A stretch of DNA of 64,000 nt, from positions 124,001-188,000 of the forward strand of contig NZ_JANDBD010000007.1 in NCBI RefSeq assembly GCF_024320865.1, written 5' to 3'. The notes beneath the pieces were generated by a model. The model searched no databases and was not told the DNA's origin. It worked only from the letters and a program-made list of their open reading frames with translations. Source of the DNA: Mycolicibacterium arenosum. GTDB lineage: Bacteria > Actinomycetota > Actinomycetes > Mycobacteriales > Mycobacteriaceae. Positions 46,509-55,756 of the stretch are shown here, one piece after another. Each line of letters opens with the position of its first letter. Position 1 is the stretch's first letter. The position numbers were made by a program, and so were the translations under genes.

Positions 46509-49036
46509 CTCCCTTGTAGAAGTTCGGCGGCAGTCTCGAATGGCATAGCTGGTATGTCCCTGCCAACCTCCTTAAGCCCGACGTTTACGCCTGCAGGTAC
46601 AAGCAGGACATCGAACACTGCGAAACCTGCAAGGTTGAGCCTCGCGCGTTGCCGACGGGCATTCCAAAAGCGCGAAACCTGTTGTTTAGGAGAAAAATAC
46701 GACAAAGTGGACAGCGGGGTCACGCTGTTGGGGGTGAGCGGCAATGTGTCAGTGAAGAGAACCTCGCCCGGCGGAGCCTTCGGGCATGCATTGATGAGGC
46801 CGCCCAAGTGCCGCACCCCGAGTCGAACCAAGCCTTCGGCGATCCTCAGGACGAGTCGCTCGTTCTCTTGACGGTAAGTCAGTATCGCAAGGCCGTTCTC
46901 GCCTCGTGCAGCAGTGACAAACGCTTCCAAGTCTAAGTCCTCCTGAGCCGCGACAGCCCACACCTGGGCAGGATCTGGAGCGGGATCCTCGTTCATGGGT
47001 ATTCGCAATCGACGGCAATCGGGGCACCGGCCACAGCGTCCGACAGGCTCCATGTGCTCGAGTCGAGTACCCCACTGGTCCAACAACTCCGAAGTTGGCG
47101 CATAGGCTTCGGCGATTCCAGTACACGCGCCCAGGTCCATGCATGAAACGGCACGCATGCGATTCAGCGAGTTGCGGGAACGTTTCGTCTCCTCCTGCTG
47201 CCAGGGCGCCCACACGTCGTTCCAGAAGATATCCATACCAAGCCCAGCACCATGCCGGATGATCGACGTCCAGTCGGACATCTCGACCGCATCGTCGCGT
47301 AGAAGCTCGCGGAGGTCGTCTACAACGAACTGATCCCTCTTCAACTCGCCTAGCTCGACCAAGCCCTGAATCAATTGCGCGTTCCACCGGCGGTTGTAAT
47401 CGCCTCGTCCCACACCTCGGGAACCTTCAAGGTCTATGAAGATTCGCTCGTTCACTGTGGTGCGGTGTCCCCAAAGATCTCGCCACCGCTTTTCGGCCAC
47501 CTCGGGAGTCAGGACCGTGACGCCCAGGCTGGCGGCTTCCTTTTCGTCACCTGCTGCGGTCACGAGAAATGCCCCACAGACGTCTCCGTCACGTCCTCCA
47601 CGCCCCATCTCCTGATACCAACGATCGACAGTCTCTGGAAGACATGAGTGGACTACGGTTCTGATGTGCTGGTAGTCAATTCCGAGTCCGAAGGCAGACG
47701 TTGCGACAACAAGATCAATCGACGCTCCTTCGTCGGACGAGGCCCGAATACCCTCAAGCACCTCGGCACGCTCGGTTGCTGTGCTATTCCCGGTTACCAT
47801 CGCGATCCTGGAGTAACCCGAACCTCGAAGATCGTTAAGCCACTCTTCGGCTTTCGTTGGGCTAGTGACATAGAGGATCGCAGGACGCGCGCAGTGATCG
47901 ATCGTGTCGCGCACCCGCGCATCGCGCTCAGTAGTGTCAAGCGCATGTGCGACCCAGATTTCAGGTTCGCTGCGTAACGCATTGGCGACGATCGGACTGC
48001 AGGGACCGGGCTTTCCGAAGTAGGTTACGAGATCGCTTATTTCGGCTTCGCCTAGCGTGGCGCTCAGAAGCAGCGTGACAGGCCGGGGATGCCCACTTGT
48101 CTCGGCGGCATTGAGAAGTTCGCGCCGAAAGTCGGCTAACGTCCTGAACTCCGGCCGGAAACTTCGACCCCACTGAGTGACCAAATGTGCTTCATCGATA
48201 ACAAACCCCTTCAAACGCCCGATTGACGCAGCATCGAGAAGCGTCTGACGTAGAGCACGCGTCATCGACTCTGGCGACGTGACGAGAAGTGGTTGCTGCC
48301 CGTTACTGATCGCCAACTTCAACTCGTCTCGCACCGCATCACTGGTACCGGCAGTCCATGCGATGGGGAGTTTGGCCGGATTGAGCTTCGGATTTCGTCG
48401 TACGAAGTGCTCGCGAAAGCGTCGTTCGAAATCGTAGGCGAGAGCAACTGTCGGAACCACGATTGCGGTGAGGCCTCGCTTGGACTTATCGGCAAGGCAT
48501 AGCGCAATCTCCGTCTTGCCAGACCCGGTGGGCAGCATCGCGATTAAAGTGGAGGCCTCCGGCGCCGACATCACTGCGCGGCAAGCGGCGCGCTGTCCTG
48601 GGGTTCGGTAGGTGTCAAAACCTGTGCTGCTGACGAAGAAGGGGTCCGCGGACAATGGTGCCGAGTGAAACCGCTCTCCATCAGAGGTCCCCGCAAGGGC
48701 CGCTATATCTGGAACTCCGTCGAGCGCCAACCAGTCTGGACGCCAAGAGTCGGCTATCCACATCCCGTCAGAGCGTTCTCGCAGTCCGACGCGGTCGGAA
48801 ACCCTGCGCAGGGCATGCGAGATCACACCGTCCACTTCAATCGGCACATCGCGCCCGTCGCGAAGAGACCATCGCCGAAGCAGTTGGCGTACAAGCACTC
48901 CTTTGTCCACATCACTAGCGGCCCGACCTGCGAATGCGCTTGACAGTCGGCGATGCAAGTCGTCTGAGAACAAAAACTCGGTGCTCCCGGTGCCAAGAAG
49001 TGAAAGTACTTGTGCCTCTTCTTGCTCTTCGTTCAT
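46499..49036 (-). CDS. dpdF: DpdF, RecQ-like helicase
   Basis: An 845-residue RecQ-type helicase: IAMLPTGSGKTEIALC (about 165-180), VIDEAHLVTQWGRSFRPEF (II), LLLSATLGEAEI (III), VATSAFGLGIDYQHIR (V) and YQEMGRGGRDGDV (VI). A RecQ-like zinc site follows (CMDLGACTG and CGRCPDCRRL). N-terminal about 140 residues are specific to this family. RecQ helicases unwind 3' to 5'. It overlaps dpdE by four bases. It belongs to the restriction side of the Dpd system, together with DpdE, H and J. Confidence 0.9.
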   Translation of the reverse strand: MNEEQEEAQVLSLLGTGSTEFLFSDDLHRRLSSAFAGRAASDVDKGVLVRQLLRRWSLRDGRDVPIEVDGVISHALRRVSDRVGLRERSDGMWIADSWRPDWLALDGVPDIAALAGTSDGERFHSAPLSADPFFVSSTGFDTYRTPGQRAACRAVMSAPEASTLIAMLPTGSGKTEIALCLADKSKRGLTAIVVPTVALAYDFERRFREHFVRRNPKLNPAKLPIAWTAGTSDAVRDELKLAISNGQQPLLVTSPESMTRALRQTLLDAASIGRLKGFVIDEAHLVTQWGRSFRPEFRTLADFRRELLNAAETSGHPRPVTLLLSATLGEAEISDLVTYFGKPGPCSPIVANALRSEPEIWVAHALDTTERDARVRDTIDHCARPAILYVTSPTKAEEWLNDLRGSGYSRIAMVTGNSTATERAEVLEGIRASSDEGASIDLVVATSAFGLGIDYQHIRTVVHSCLPETVDRWYQEMGRGGRDGDVCGAFLVTAAGDEKEAASLGVTVLTPEVAEKRWRDLWGHRTTVNERIFIDLEGSRGVGRGDYNRRWNAQLIQGLVELGELKRDQFVVDDLRELLRDDAVEMSDWTSIIRHGAGLGMDIFWNDVWAPWQQEETKRSRNSLNRMRAVSCMDLGACTGIAEAYAPTSELLDQWGTRLEHMEPVGRCGRCPDCRRLRIPMNEDPAPDPAQVWAVAAQEDLDLEAFVTAARGENGLAILTYRQENERLVLRIAEGLVRLGVRHLGGLINACPKAPPGEVLFTDTLPLTPNSVTPLSTLSYFSPKQQVSRFWNARRQRARLNLAGFAVFDVLLVPAGVNVGLKEVGRDIPAMPFETAAELLQGSWS

Positions 49037-52000
49037 GCGAAGTACTCCTCAGGGCAGAGTACGCATGCCCCACACGCCACCATGCGAATCTTCGGTTCGC
49101 GGATGCCGGCACTCAGCGCGAGAGCAGCAGCCCGCTCCAGGCCTAATTCTTGCTCGGCCGAATCTCGCTCCTGCTCGGTTCGCAGTCGCAGCGCTCGAGC
49201 TTCTAGGATCGCAATCCGCCGCGCGCTGTCCCGTTCAGCGCTCACCAAGGCAGTCTCCAGCGATGACGCAACGGACTGAGAAGTCCTGACCTCTGCCCAA
49301 GCTGTGGCGGCGCTCCGTTCGCAGAGGGTTGCCCACGCCGGCATCTCCTCGAGAATCAGCCCCCAACTTCCTCCCCGGAGGATTGCATCTCGATCTTTGT
49401 CAAACGTTCGGTCGAGGTCCTCAATAACCAGGTCGCTAGGGGCAGGCCCCGACGGATCGGTCCAGGTATCCAGCCGAATCGGTTGCAGGTGTGCTTCGCC
49501 ACGACGCGCCAACCGCCGTGCCTGCGGCCCGTCAAGGAGACCATCCTGTTGCGCGTCAAACTCGATCAGAAACTCACAGTGCAGCCAAAGTGCCGGCGCT
49601 GTAATACGTTTAGGGCGCGCGATTGCCGACGCCCTACCACGTTCATCAATCACCAAGTGTTGGTGAAGCCACTCGACCAGCGGATCACCCACACGGAACG
49701 GCGCCACACCCGCGTTTTCAAGAGTTACGGCCCGATCGAACGCCTTCGGCGTGAGTAACACTTCTAACGCGTTGGCCTCATCATCAGGGAGGCCGATTCC
49801 CCGCGCGTTACCGAACCGGACGATTCCGAGATGATCCTCATCTGGTTTCAGCGCTAGTGCACCCACACCGATTGTCAGGCGACGAACTGAAGTCCGAAGT
49901 TCGTCGGTCTTCGATTCGTAGTCGAGCAGATCGTCTAACGCTTCGTCGGTAAACACCGTGGCCGACTCGACCGACTCCAATTCCTCGAGGAGGTCGATGT
50001 CATCCTGTTCGGCTTCTACACGCTCGCGTAGCTCAGATACATCAAGCTTGAGTGCTTCCACACCTCTTTTGACAAGGTTGGCCTCAATATCACCGAGGAT
50101 TGCAGCAAGCAGTCGCTGAACCGTCGACACGGATGCGTCGAAGACACCGATACCGTCGCGCAGCAGGCCGATGTGAGCACTCACCCAGTCACTGGCCGAT
50201 TCCGTGAACACCACAACCTCGGCGCGTTCAGGCCTGACCGCATAGCGGTCAAGTCGCCCGATTCGCTGTTCCAATTGGTTTATGTCGAGCGGTAGATCGA
50301 GATTGACCAGCACTTCGGCAGCTTGGAGGTTCCGACCCTCGTCGACCGACGAATCTGAGACAAGGATGCTCCCTCGATATGCGCCGACAAACAGTTCGAC
50401 TTCGCGATCTCGTTGCTCGGCAGTCATTGAGTACAGATGACGGTGGACTGTGTGCTTCTCGACCATCCCGCTGATGATCGATTCGAACTGCTCGAGGACC
50501 GGCGGGAACGTTGACGCCACCACTACCCGGTGGCGTTTCGCAACCCTGTCAGCGACTAAATCGGCGGCGGCTTGTAGTCGATGCAGCGTGCCCGCCATTT
50601 CCACACGTGCAGAAGCCATCTCAAACATGACACGATCGTCGTCCGACGACGGGTGTGCGAGATAGTCCATCATGGCGGTGGGTCCAGCAATTGCGTGCAA
50701 AACAGCGCTCGCATAGTCCGCTGCGGCGTCGCGTCGATGCGCTAGCCGGTGCCGATAGGTCTCAAGGAAATCATCGATCGCGACACGCGCGGGATCAGCG
50801 ATGTCAATGTAGTACGGCGCACGCCCGGCAACAGAGTAGGTCTCTGTGAGTTGGCCAGAGCGGCGATGACGAATCATGCGACGACTGAGTCGGTATATCT
50901 CGCGCACATAGTTAGCGAGATCCGTCCAAGCAGTTGCAAGCGGATCGTCGGAAGCGCGGCAGGACGCAACCAACGCAGAAACAGTCCTGTCGCTTGAGAA
51001 GTCCGCCTCGATGCTTCTCAACACATCAGTCTTCTGTCTGATGCTCGCCCGGCGAGATGAGAGCACCTGAACGTCGACCGCGCTTCGCTCACGCTCATCG
51101 ACGCGCGTTTGAAAGTCTTCTAGGGTCGAGTCGCGGAATGCGACAGGGTCGACAAGAGCCAGCAGACGACGGTAGGTGTCGAGCGCGCCGCGCATGGGTG
51201 TCGCTGACAACGCCAGGAGACCATCGACCTGTCCAAGTTGATGCTCCGTCTCTGAACCTGGTGCGATGTACTCGAGGAGGTTGTGGGCCTCATCGACCAC
51301 GATCAAGTCGAAATGATGTAGTCCATCAGTGAATTCCGCAGCACACCCATTTAAGCGCGAATGCGACTCCACCCGAAGGGCGCGATCTTTCAACGACTGA
51401 CCGAGGTGCAAGCGGTTACGAAGTTCAGACGTCCACTGTCCCTGAAGGCTCTCCGGGCAAAGCACCAGGATGTTGGCCGCTGGATCATCAATCAGCAATT
51501 GCCGGATGACGATTCCGGCCTCGATTGTCTTTCCGAGACCAACCTCGTCCGCCAGCAGATACCTCATCACCGGATCTCCCAAGATCCTTACCGCAGTATC
51601 GATCTGATGCTGGAATAGTTCGATCGGCGCCGAGATCGCTGCAGTTAGCCCTCGGGACACACGCCTCTGTTGGTTGAGTTCGTCAAGCAAAGCGGAACGG
51701 GCGTCGTAGTAGGTCGGAGCTTCGACCAAACCGTGGCCAACTGCGACGGCCGGATTCTCGAGTGCACGCTCCCACCGGACTTTGAACTGGCTCTCCGAAA
51801 GCTGAACTGGCGCCCCCCTACCGACCAGTGCGACACGATATCGATTTCCGCTCAGATGGCGATCGATTACTCCGGCATGCCACCCATACGGTTTCGCCGG
51901 AACCCACACGCGGGTGCCCTTTGGCATCGGTCTATCGACAATCTCGTCGCGCGTGACCAGTATTTCTTGTTCGACAACGTTCGGCACGTCAACGTAGGAC

Positions 52001-52206
52001 AGCACAAGTTTGCCACTTCGGTCACCCTTGCAGAAGCCGAACCCGAGTTCGAGAAACGGTTTGGCCCGCAACCACCTACCGGCGTAGTACGAGGTCGGCC
52101 TCACTACCTTAGACGACACCGACCGACGCCCCCTCCGATCGACGGGTTCGTTCGACGGACCCGACGTTGAGAGGCGCCCCGATGTATCTCCCCATGTACC
52201 CCACAC
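49033..52206 (-). CDS. dpdE: DpdE, SNF2-family helicase
   Basis: Up to 1057 residues, with GTG 52206 the first start; GTG 52119 and GTG 52104 are also credible because residues before about 36 look unconstrained and a GGAGG lies near 52131. Helicase motifs: YLLADEVGLGKTIEAGIVIR (I), LVLCPESLQGQW (Ia), LIVVDEAHNLLEY (II), LLALSATPMRG (III), ILVSDSSVDEGRNLQ (V) and QLEQRIGRLDRYAV (VI). The C-terminus ends with a cysteine pair (ACGACVLCP), likely zinc. It is the first restriction-type gene after folE2, 66 bases upstream of it, in the queC-to-dpdD operon. DpdE is the translocase of this module. Confidence 0.9.
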   Translation of the reverse strand: MWGTWGDTSGRLSTSGPSNEPVDRRGRRSVSSKVVRPTSYYAGRWLRAKPFLELGFGFCKGDRSGKLVLSYVDVPNVVEQEILVTRDEIVDRPMPKGTRVWVPAKPYGWHAGVIDRHLSGNRYRVALVGRGAPVQLSESQFKVRWERALENPAVAVGHGLVEAPTYYDARSALLDELNQQRRVSRGLTAAISAPIELFQHQIDTAVRILGDPVMRYLLADEVGLGKTIEAGIVIRQLLIDDPAANILVLCPESLQGQWTSELRNRLHLGQSLKDRALRVESHSRLNGCAAEFTDGLHHFDLIVVDEAHNLLEYIAPGSETEHQLGQVDGLLALSATPMRGALDTYRRLLALVDPVAFRDSTLEDFQTRVDERERSAVDVQVLSSRRASIRQKTDVLRSIEADFSSDRTVSALVASCRASDDPLATAWTDLANYVREIYRLSRRMIRHRRSGQLTETYSVAGRAPYYIDIADPARVAIDDFLETYRHRLAHRRDAAADYASAVLHAIAGPTAMMDYLAHPSSDDDRVMFEMASARVEMAGTLHRLQAAADLVADRVAKRHRVVVASTFPPVLEQFESIISGMVEKHTVHRHLYSMTAEQRDREVELFVGAYRGSILVSDSSVDEGRNLQAAEVLVNLDLPLDINQLEQRIGRLDRYAVRPERAEVVVFTESASDWVSAHIGLLRDGIGVFDASVSTVQRLLAAILGDIEANLVKRGVEALKLDVSELRERVEAEQDDIDLLEELESVESATVFTDEALDDLLDYESKTDELRTSVRRLTIGVGALALKPDEDHLGIVRFGNARGIGLPDDEANALEVLLTPKAFDRAVTLENAGVAPFRVGDPLVEWLHQHLVIDERGRASAIARPKRITAPALWLHCEFLIEFDAQQDGLLDGPQARRLARRGEAHLQPIRLDTWTDPSGPAPSDLVIEDLDRTFDKDRDAILRGGSWGLILEEMPAWATLCERSAATAWAEVRTSQSVASSLETALVSAERDSARRIAILEARALRLRTEQERDSAEQELGLERAAALALSAGIREPKIRMVACGACVLCPEEYFA

Positions 52207-52272
52207 TAACGGCAGAGTCGGACAATGCGTGGCTACATTCTGGCAATCGCTCGGCCGCGGTACGCCGGACGC

Positions 52273-53064
52273 CTAGTCGACCGTACTCCAGCACAATCTC
52301 GCGACCGCGTCGTGACTGTGAATGCTCTCAATATTGCGCGCCACGATGTCATGGGGCACTCGAAGCTCACGGCAGCTAATCGTCAAGTCACGGATCAGAT
52401 CTTCGACGAACTTCGGATTGTCGTACGCGGCCATGGTGATTGCGCGTTCATCTGGACGCTTCACCACCGGGTACACGGGGCACGACGACGCGGCGCGGAT
52501 GAGGCGGACAAGATCGACCACCGGAACCGGATACGGCGAATCGTTCGAGCCGTGGGTAGATAGCGACACCCTGCTGCGCTGGTTGTGCGCGCCATAGTCG
52601 CTGATCGCTTTGCTGCACGGGCACAGCGTGGTGACATCGGTGGTCACGGCGCTCGTCAGGTAGAACTCGTCGTTGATCAAACGACCGCGCAACGCGAGAT
52701 CGTGGACCTGGTACCCCGAGTTCTGAGTGGCCGGTGAATCGACTCGCGTAGCCACCGGCATCGCCATTGAAATCCGCAGATCAGTGGTGTCAAGAAGAAG
52801 TGCTACGGCCTTGAAGGCCGTATGAAGTTCGTACGGATTGACTGTGCCAAAGTGCACCTCAACGGCTTGGACCATTCGACTCATATGGGTGCCCCGGCGA
52901 TCCGCCGGCAGTCCGACGGTCATCTCGACTTCGGCGATGCCCGACTGCTCGATGACTCCGTCATCGAACGTCACGGGGTAGCGCAGGCCGCATACTCCAA
53001 CCTCGTCGATCGGGATATCGCGTATGTCGGGCGCGCTCTGTACGTCAGGCAGGCCGTTTGTCAT
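52273..53064 (-). CDS. folE2: FolE2-type GTP cyclohydrolase I
   Basis: A 263-residue GTP cyclohydrolase of the metal-flexible FolE2 (COG1469) family: PDVQSAPDIRDIPIDEVGVC start, GLRYPVTFDDG strand, and TLCPCSKAISDYGAHNQRSR near residue 145, with the metal-binding Cys and the AHNQR signature. It makes dihydroneopterin triphosphate from GTP, the first step to preQ0. The ATG at 53064 overlaps the queD stop (ATGA). FolE2 in place of FolE lets preQ0 synthesis run when zinc is scarce. It is the fourth gene of the operon queC-queE-queD-folE2 that feeds DpdA. Confidence 0.9.
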   Translation of the reverse strand: MTNGLPDVQSAPDIRDIPIDEVGVCGLRYPVTFDDGVIEQSGIAEVEMTVGLPADRRGTHMSRMVQAVEVHFGTVNPYELHTAFKAVALLLDTTDLRISMAMPVATRVDSPATQNSGYQVHDLALRGRLINDEFYLTSAVTTDVTTLCPCSKAISDYGAHNQRSRVSLSTHGSNDSPYPVPVVDLVRLIRAASSCPVYPVVKRPDERAITMAAYDNPKFVEDLIRDLTISCRELRVPHDIVARNIESIHSHDAVARLCWSTVD

Positions 53065-53438
53065 TCTGCGCTCGGACCTCGATACACGCACCCCGAGGTG
53101 CAAGTTTCTCGGACTTGCACCGCCGACATCATCGGCAACGACGACGCGAGCTCATTCCAGATCCACGCCGCGAGACGCTCGCTCGTCGGATTCTCCAGGC
53201 CATCGATCTCGTTGAGGTAGTAGTGATCGAGCCGATCGATCACCGGCTTGCACGCACCCTTGATGTTCCCGAAGTCGACCACCCACCCCGACTGCTCGCC
53301 TATCGGGCCCTTGACGTGGACCTGCACCTGGTACGAGTGCCCATGCAGGCGCGAACACTTATGATCGCTCGGGACGTTCGGAAGACGATGCGCCGCTTCG
53401 AATTTGAACTCGTAGAAGATTTCCATAGTGTCGGTCAT
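53061..53438 (-). CDS. queD: QueD, 6-carboxytetrahydropterin synthase
   Basis: A 125-residue T-fold enzyme: FEAAHRLPN and CSRLHGHSY carry the zinc histidines and the catalytic cysteine, with VVDFGNIKGACKPVI and a C-terminal VRETCTSGCVY glutamate-bearing strand. It turns dihydroneopterin triphosphate into 6-carboxytetrahydropterin. The ATG 53438 overlaps the queE stop by four bases. Second step of the preQ0 pathway in this operon. Confidence 0.93.
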   Translation of the reverse strand: MTDTMEIFYEFKFEAAHRLPNVPSDHKCSRLHGHSYQVQVHVKGPIGEQSGWVVDFGNIKGACKPVIDRLDHYYLNEIDGLENPTSERLAAWIWNELASSLPMMSAVQVRETCTSGCVYRGPSAE

Positions 53439-54070
53439 GGGATTCCTAGGAACTTGTGGGTTTGCAGGTTCAGGCGCCACTTCGGACGCTTCAAGCAGTA
53501 CTCGACGGCGGCGGCCGTGTTCTCGCGCAGGGCGGGGCCGTCCATCGGCGACAGACGGAAGGACCCGAAGTCGAGGTCTTCAAATTGAGCGGGGTCACCA
53601 CCTTCCTGCGGATACACCAACTTCAATTCGTCACCTGACGTAAGCGCCAGTGGCGCGCCGATCTTCGGACTGACACAGATCCAGTCGAGCCCCGGCGGTG
53701 CCGTCTGCGTGCCGTTGGTCTCGATGGCTACGTAGAAACCTTCAGCGTGGAGGGCGTTGACCAGTTCCGCATCGAGTTGCAACAAGGGCTCGCCACCCGT
53801 GCAGACAACCATGCGGTCCGCGTGCCCCGCTTCGGGCCAGGTTCTCGCCACCGCGGCCGCGAGGTCCCGTGCGTTGGTGAACCGGCCTCCGCCGACACCG
53901 TCCGTGCCGACGAAGTCGGTGTCACAGAACTTGCAGATCGCCCGCGCCCGATCACGTTCTCGTCCGGTCCACAGGTTGCAACTGGTGAATCTGCAGAAAA
54001 CTGCAGGGCGACCAGTGTGGAAACCCTCGCCTTGCAAGGTGTAGAAGATCTCCTTGACGTTGTAGGGCAT
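53435..54070 (-). CDS. queE: QueE, 7-carboxy-7-deazaguanine synthase (radical SAM)
   Basis: A 211-residue radical SAM enzyme. VKEIFYTLQGEGFHTGRP is the family N-terminus. The cluster cysteines are C-x14-C-x2-C (CNLWTGRERDRARAICKFCD), the longer spacing found in the shortened QueE group. VVCTGGEPLLQLD and YVAIETNGTQ follow. It makes 7-carboxy-7-deazaguanine from carboxytetrahydropterin. Its ATG overlaps the queC stop by one base (TAATG). Confidence 0.93.
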   Translation of the reverse strand: MPYNVKEIFYTLQGEGFHTGRPAVFCRFTSCNLWTGRERDRARAICKFCDTDFVGTDGVGGGRFTNARDLAAAVARTWPEAGHADRMVVCTGGEPLLQLDAELVNALHAEGFYVAIETNGTQTAPPGLDWICVSPKIGAPLALTSGDELKLVYPQEGGDPAQFEDLDFGSFRLSPMDGPALRENTAAAVEYCLKRPKWRLNLQTHKFLGIP

Positions 54071-54762
54071 TAGGCCGCCTGATAGGCAAGGGGGTCGTTG
54101 AGGCCTGCTTCTTCAAAGCCCTTCAGGCGGAGTAGGCAGGAGTCGCAGCGTCCACACGGTTCACCGGAGGCGCTCGGGTCGTAGCAGGACGAAGTCAAAC
54201 CGTAGTCCACTCCGAGAGCGGTCCCGGCTCGCACGATCTGCGCCTTGGTCATCTCGATCAGCGGCGTGTGGATCTTCAGGCTTGAGCCTCCCACCCCGGC
54301 CTTCGTCGCCAAGTTGGCCATCGTCTCGAACGCGGCGATGTACTCTGGCCGGCAGTCGGGGTAGCCCGAGTAGTCGAGGGCGTTCACACCGATGAAGATG
54401 TCCTGTGCGCCAACGGTTTCAGCATAGGCGAGCGCAAACGACAGAAAGATCGTATTGCGAGCTGGCACATAGGTGCTGGGGATGTCGTGGTCCGTTAGCT
54501 CGGCCGCGCTGTCGTGCTTAGGTACGTCGATGTCGGCAGTGAGCGACGAACCTCCGAAGACTCTCAAGTCGATGTCGGCGACCACGTGGCGTTTCACGCC
54601 CTGCGTGTCGGCCACACGCCGGGCAGCTTCGAGTTCGACGACGTGCCGTTGACCGTACCGAAAGGAGAGTGCGTACGGGTCGAACCCCCGGTCCTTCGCG
54701 ATCGCCAGAACGGTCGTGGAGTCCAGACCTCCACTGAGCAAAACTACGGCTGGCGTTCCCAT
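54070..54762 (-). CDS. queC: QueC, 7-cyano-7-deazaguanine (preQ0) synthase
   Basis: A 230-residue PP-loop ATPase: VVLLSGGLDSTTVLAIAKD near the N-terminus, SFRYGQRH, IFIGVNALDYSGYPDCRPEY, and a C-terminal zinc site CYDPSASGEPCGRCDSC. It makes preQ0 from carboxydeazaguanine, ammonia and ATP, the base used by DpdA. The ATG 54762 has GGAGG six bases upstream; the longer frame to 54831 lies in the control region. First gene of the minus operon running through dpdD. There is no queF in the window, in keeping with preQ0 as end product. Confidence 0.93.
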   Translation of the reverse strand: MGTPAVVLLSGGLDSTTVLAIAKDRGFDPYALSFRYGQRHVVELEAARRVADTQGVKRHVVADIDLRVFGGSSLTADIDVPKHDSAAELTDHDIPSTYVPARNTIFLSFALAYAETVGAQDIFIGVNALDYSGYPDCRPEYIAAFETMANLATKAGVGGSSLKIHTPLIEMTKAQIVRAGTALGVDYGLTSSCYDPSASGEPCGRCDSCLLRLKGFEEAGLNDPLAYQAA

Positions 54763-54803
54763 AGAAACCTCCACTGATTTGTCGGGCTGTGCGGTTATAG
54801 TAG

Positions 54804-54848
54804 CCAAAACTACACCGGCGAGCCGACACATTTAGAGTGTAGTTTTGG
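54804..54848. promoter_or_regulatory. Perfect 12-base inverted repeat in the queC/dpdC divergent control region
   Basis: Left arm CCAAAACTACAC (54804-54815) and right arm GTGTAGTTTTGG (54837-54848) are exact reverse complements with a 21-base spacer. They lie in the 106-base gap between the queC start (54762) and the dpdC start (54869), so one regulator could control both halves of the Dpd island. A TATAGT at 54796-54801 abuts the left arm and may be a -10 box for dpdC. The arms are 33 bases apart centre to centre, about three helical turns, suiting a dimer-of-dimers operator. No regulator gene is visible in the window. Confidence 0.55.
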
Positions 54849-54868
54849 GCGAGTCGGAGGGAGGTGCC

Positions 54869-55756
54869 ATGCAGAAACTCACGATCGTAGTGAACTGCAC
54901 TGACAGGAAATCGGTGGTACCCGGTTCCGACCTGCGAGTTCGGTCACTGCCACCCGGAGACGCAGATCAGCGCTTCGGTGCGTGGCGTTCGCGGGTTGAG
55001 AGGGCCACCGCGAGCGTCGACTTGCTGGACCTCTATCAGGGCGAGGCGTGGCTTCAGGCCAAAGGACTCGCACAAGATGCCCGGTCTAGCGGTGCGAACG
55101 TTCGGATGCTCGTCGCATCAGCGGGCCTCGGACTCAAAGATGTGGCAGAACGCGCCCCGTCGTATGCGGCGACGTTCTCGAGTGGCCATGCAGACTCCGT
55201 CTCCGACGACGTCAAGCGCACCTCGGAGTGGTGGAGTCGACTCAGTGGGATGCCGAACACGACGTCCCTTTCGCAAGTGGGTGACGGGCCGATACTCCTC
55301 GTCATGTCCGAGAGTTACGCACGGGCCATGGACACCGACCTCGTTGAACTGTCGCAACGCGGAGGCGACTACCTCCTAGTTGGTGGATGGCGGTCGATCG
55401 AGGGTCTGCCGCGGTTGCGCGCCGACCGCGATCTTCGCCACGCCCTGGGCGGTACGGTATCGAGCCTCAGCCTGCGGATGGCGCGCAAGTGGATGGCGAG
55501 TCGGACTGGCACAGCGCTGTGCTCGGAACAGGATGAACGCCGGTGGATGAGATGGGCTCGACGCGTTCGCCGATCAGAGCAGTATCAGCGCGCTCCATTG
55601 ACCGACGATGAACTCATCGAGTTGATTGGAGGCCTACTGCGCGACGATCCGAATCTCTCGGCTACGCGTGCACTTCGCATGGTCAGAGATCGCGGAATGG
55701 CTTGCGAGCAAAAGAGATTCGGTGGCCTGTTCCGAGGATTGGCTAGCGTCGAGTGA
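54869..55756 (+). CDS. dpdC: DpdC, 7-deazaguanine-modification protein
   Basis: A 295-residue protein with an excellent ribosome site (ggaggtgcc before ATG). The N-terminus (LTIVVNCTDRKSVVPGSDL) has the SCxxxK-like start seen in YaaA/DUF6884 proteins, with the later run MLVASAGLGLKDVAERAPSY; the C-terminal 120 residues are basic and helical. DpdC converts preQ0 in DNA to 7-amido-7-deazaguanine in known systems. It is the first gene of the plus operon dpdC-dpdB-dpdA-dpdB2 and its stop overlaps the next start (GTGA). Identity rests on position, length and the N-terminal pattern. Confidence 0.78.
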   Translation: MQKLTIVVNCTDRKSVVPGSDLRVRSLPPGDADQRFGAWRSRVERATASVDLLDLYQGEAWLQAKGLAQDARSSGANVRMLVASAGLGLKDVAERAPSYAATFSSGHADSVSDDVKRTSEWWSRLSGMPNTTSLSQVGDGPILLVMSESYARAMDTDLVELSQRGGDYLLVGGWRSIEGLPRLRADRDLRHALGGTVSSLSLRMARKWMASRTGTALCSEQDERRWMRWARRVRRSEQYQRAPLTDDELIELIGGLLRDDPNLSATRALRMVRDRGMACEQKRFGGLFRGLASVE

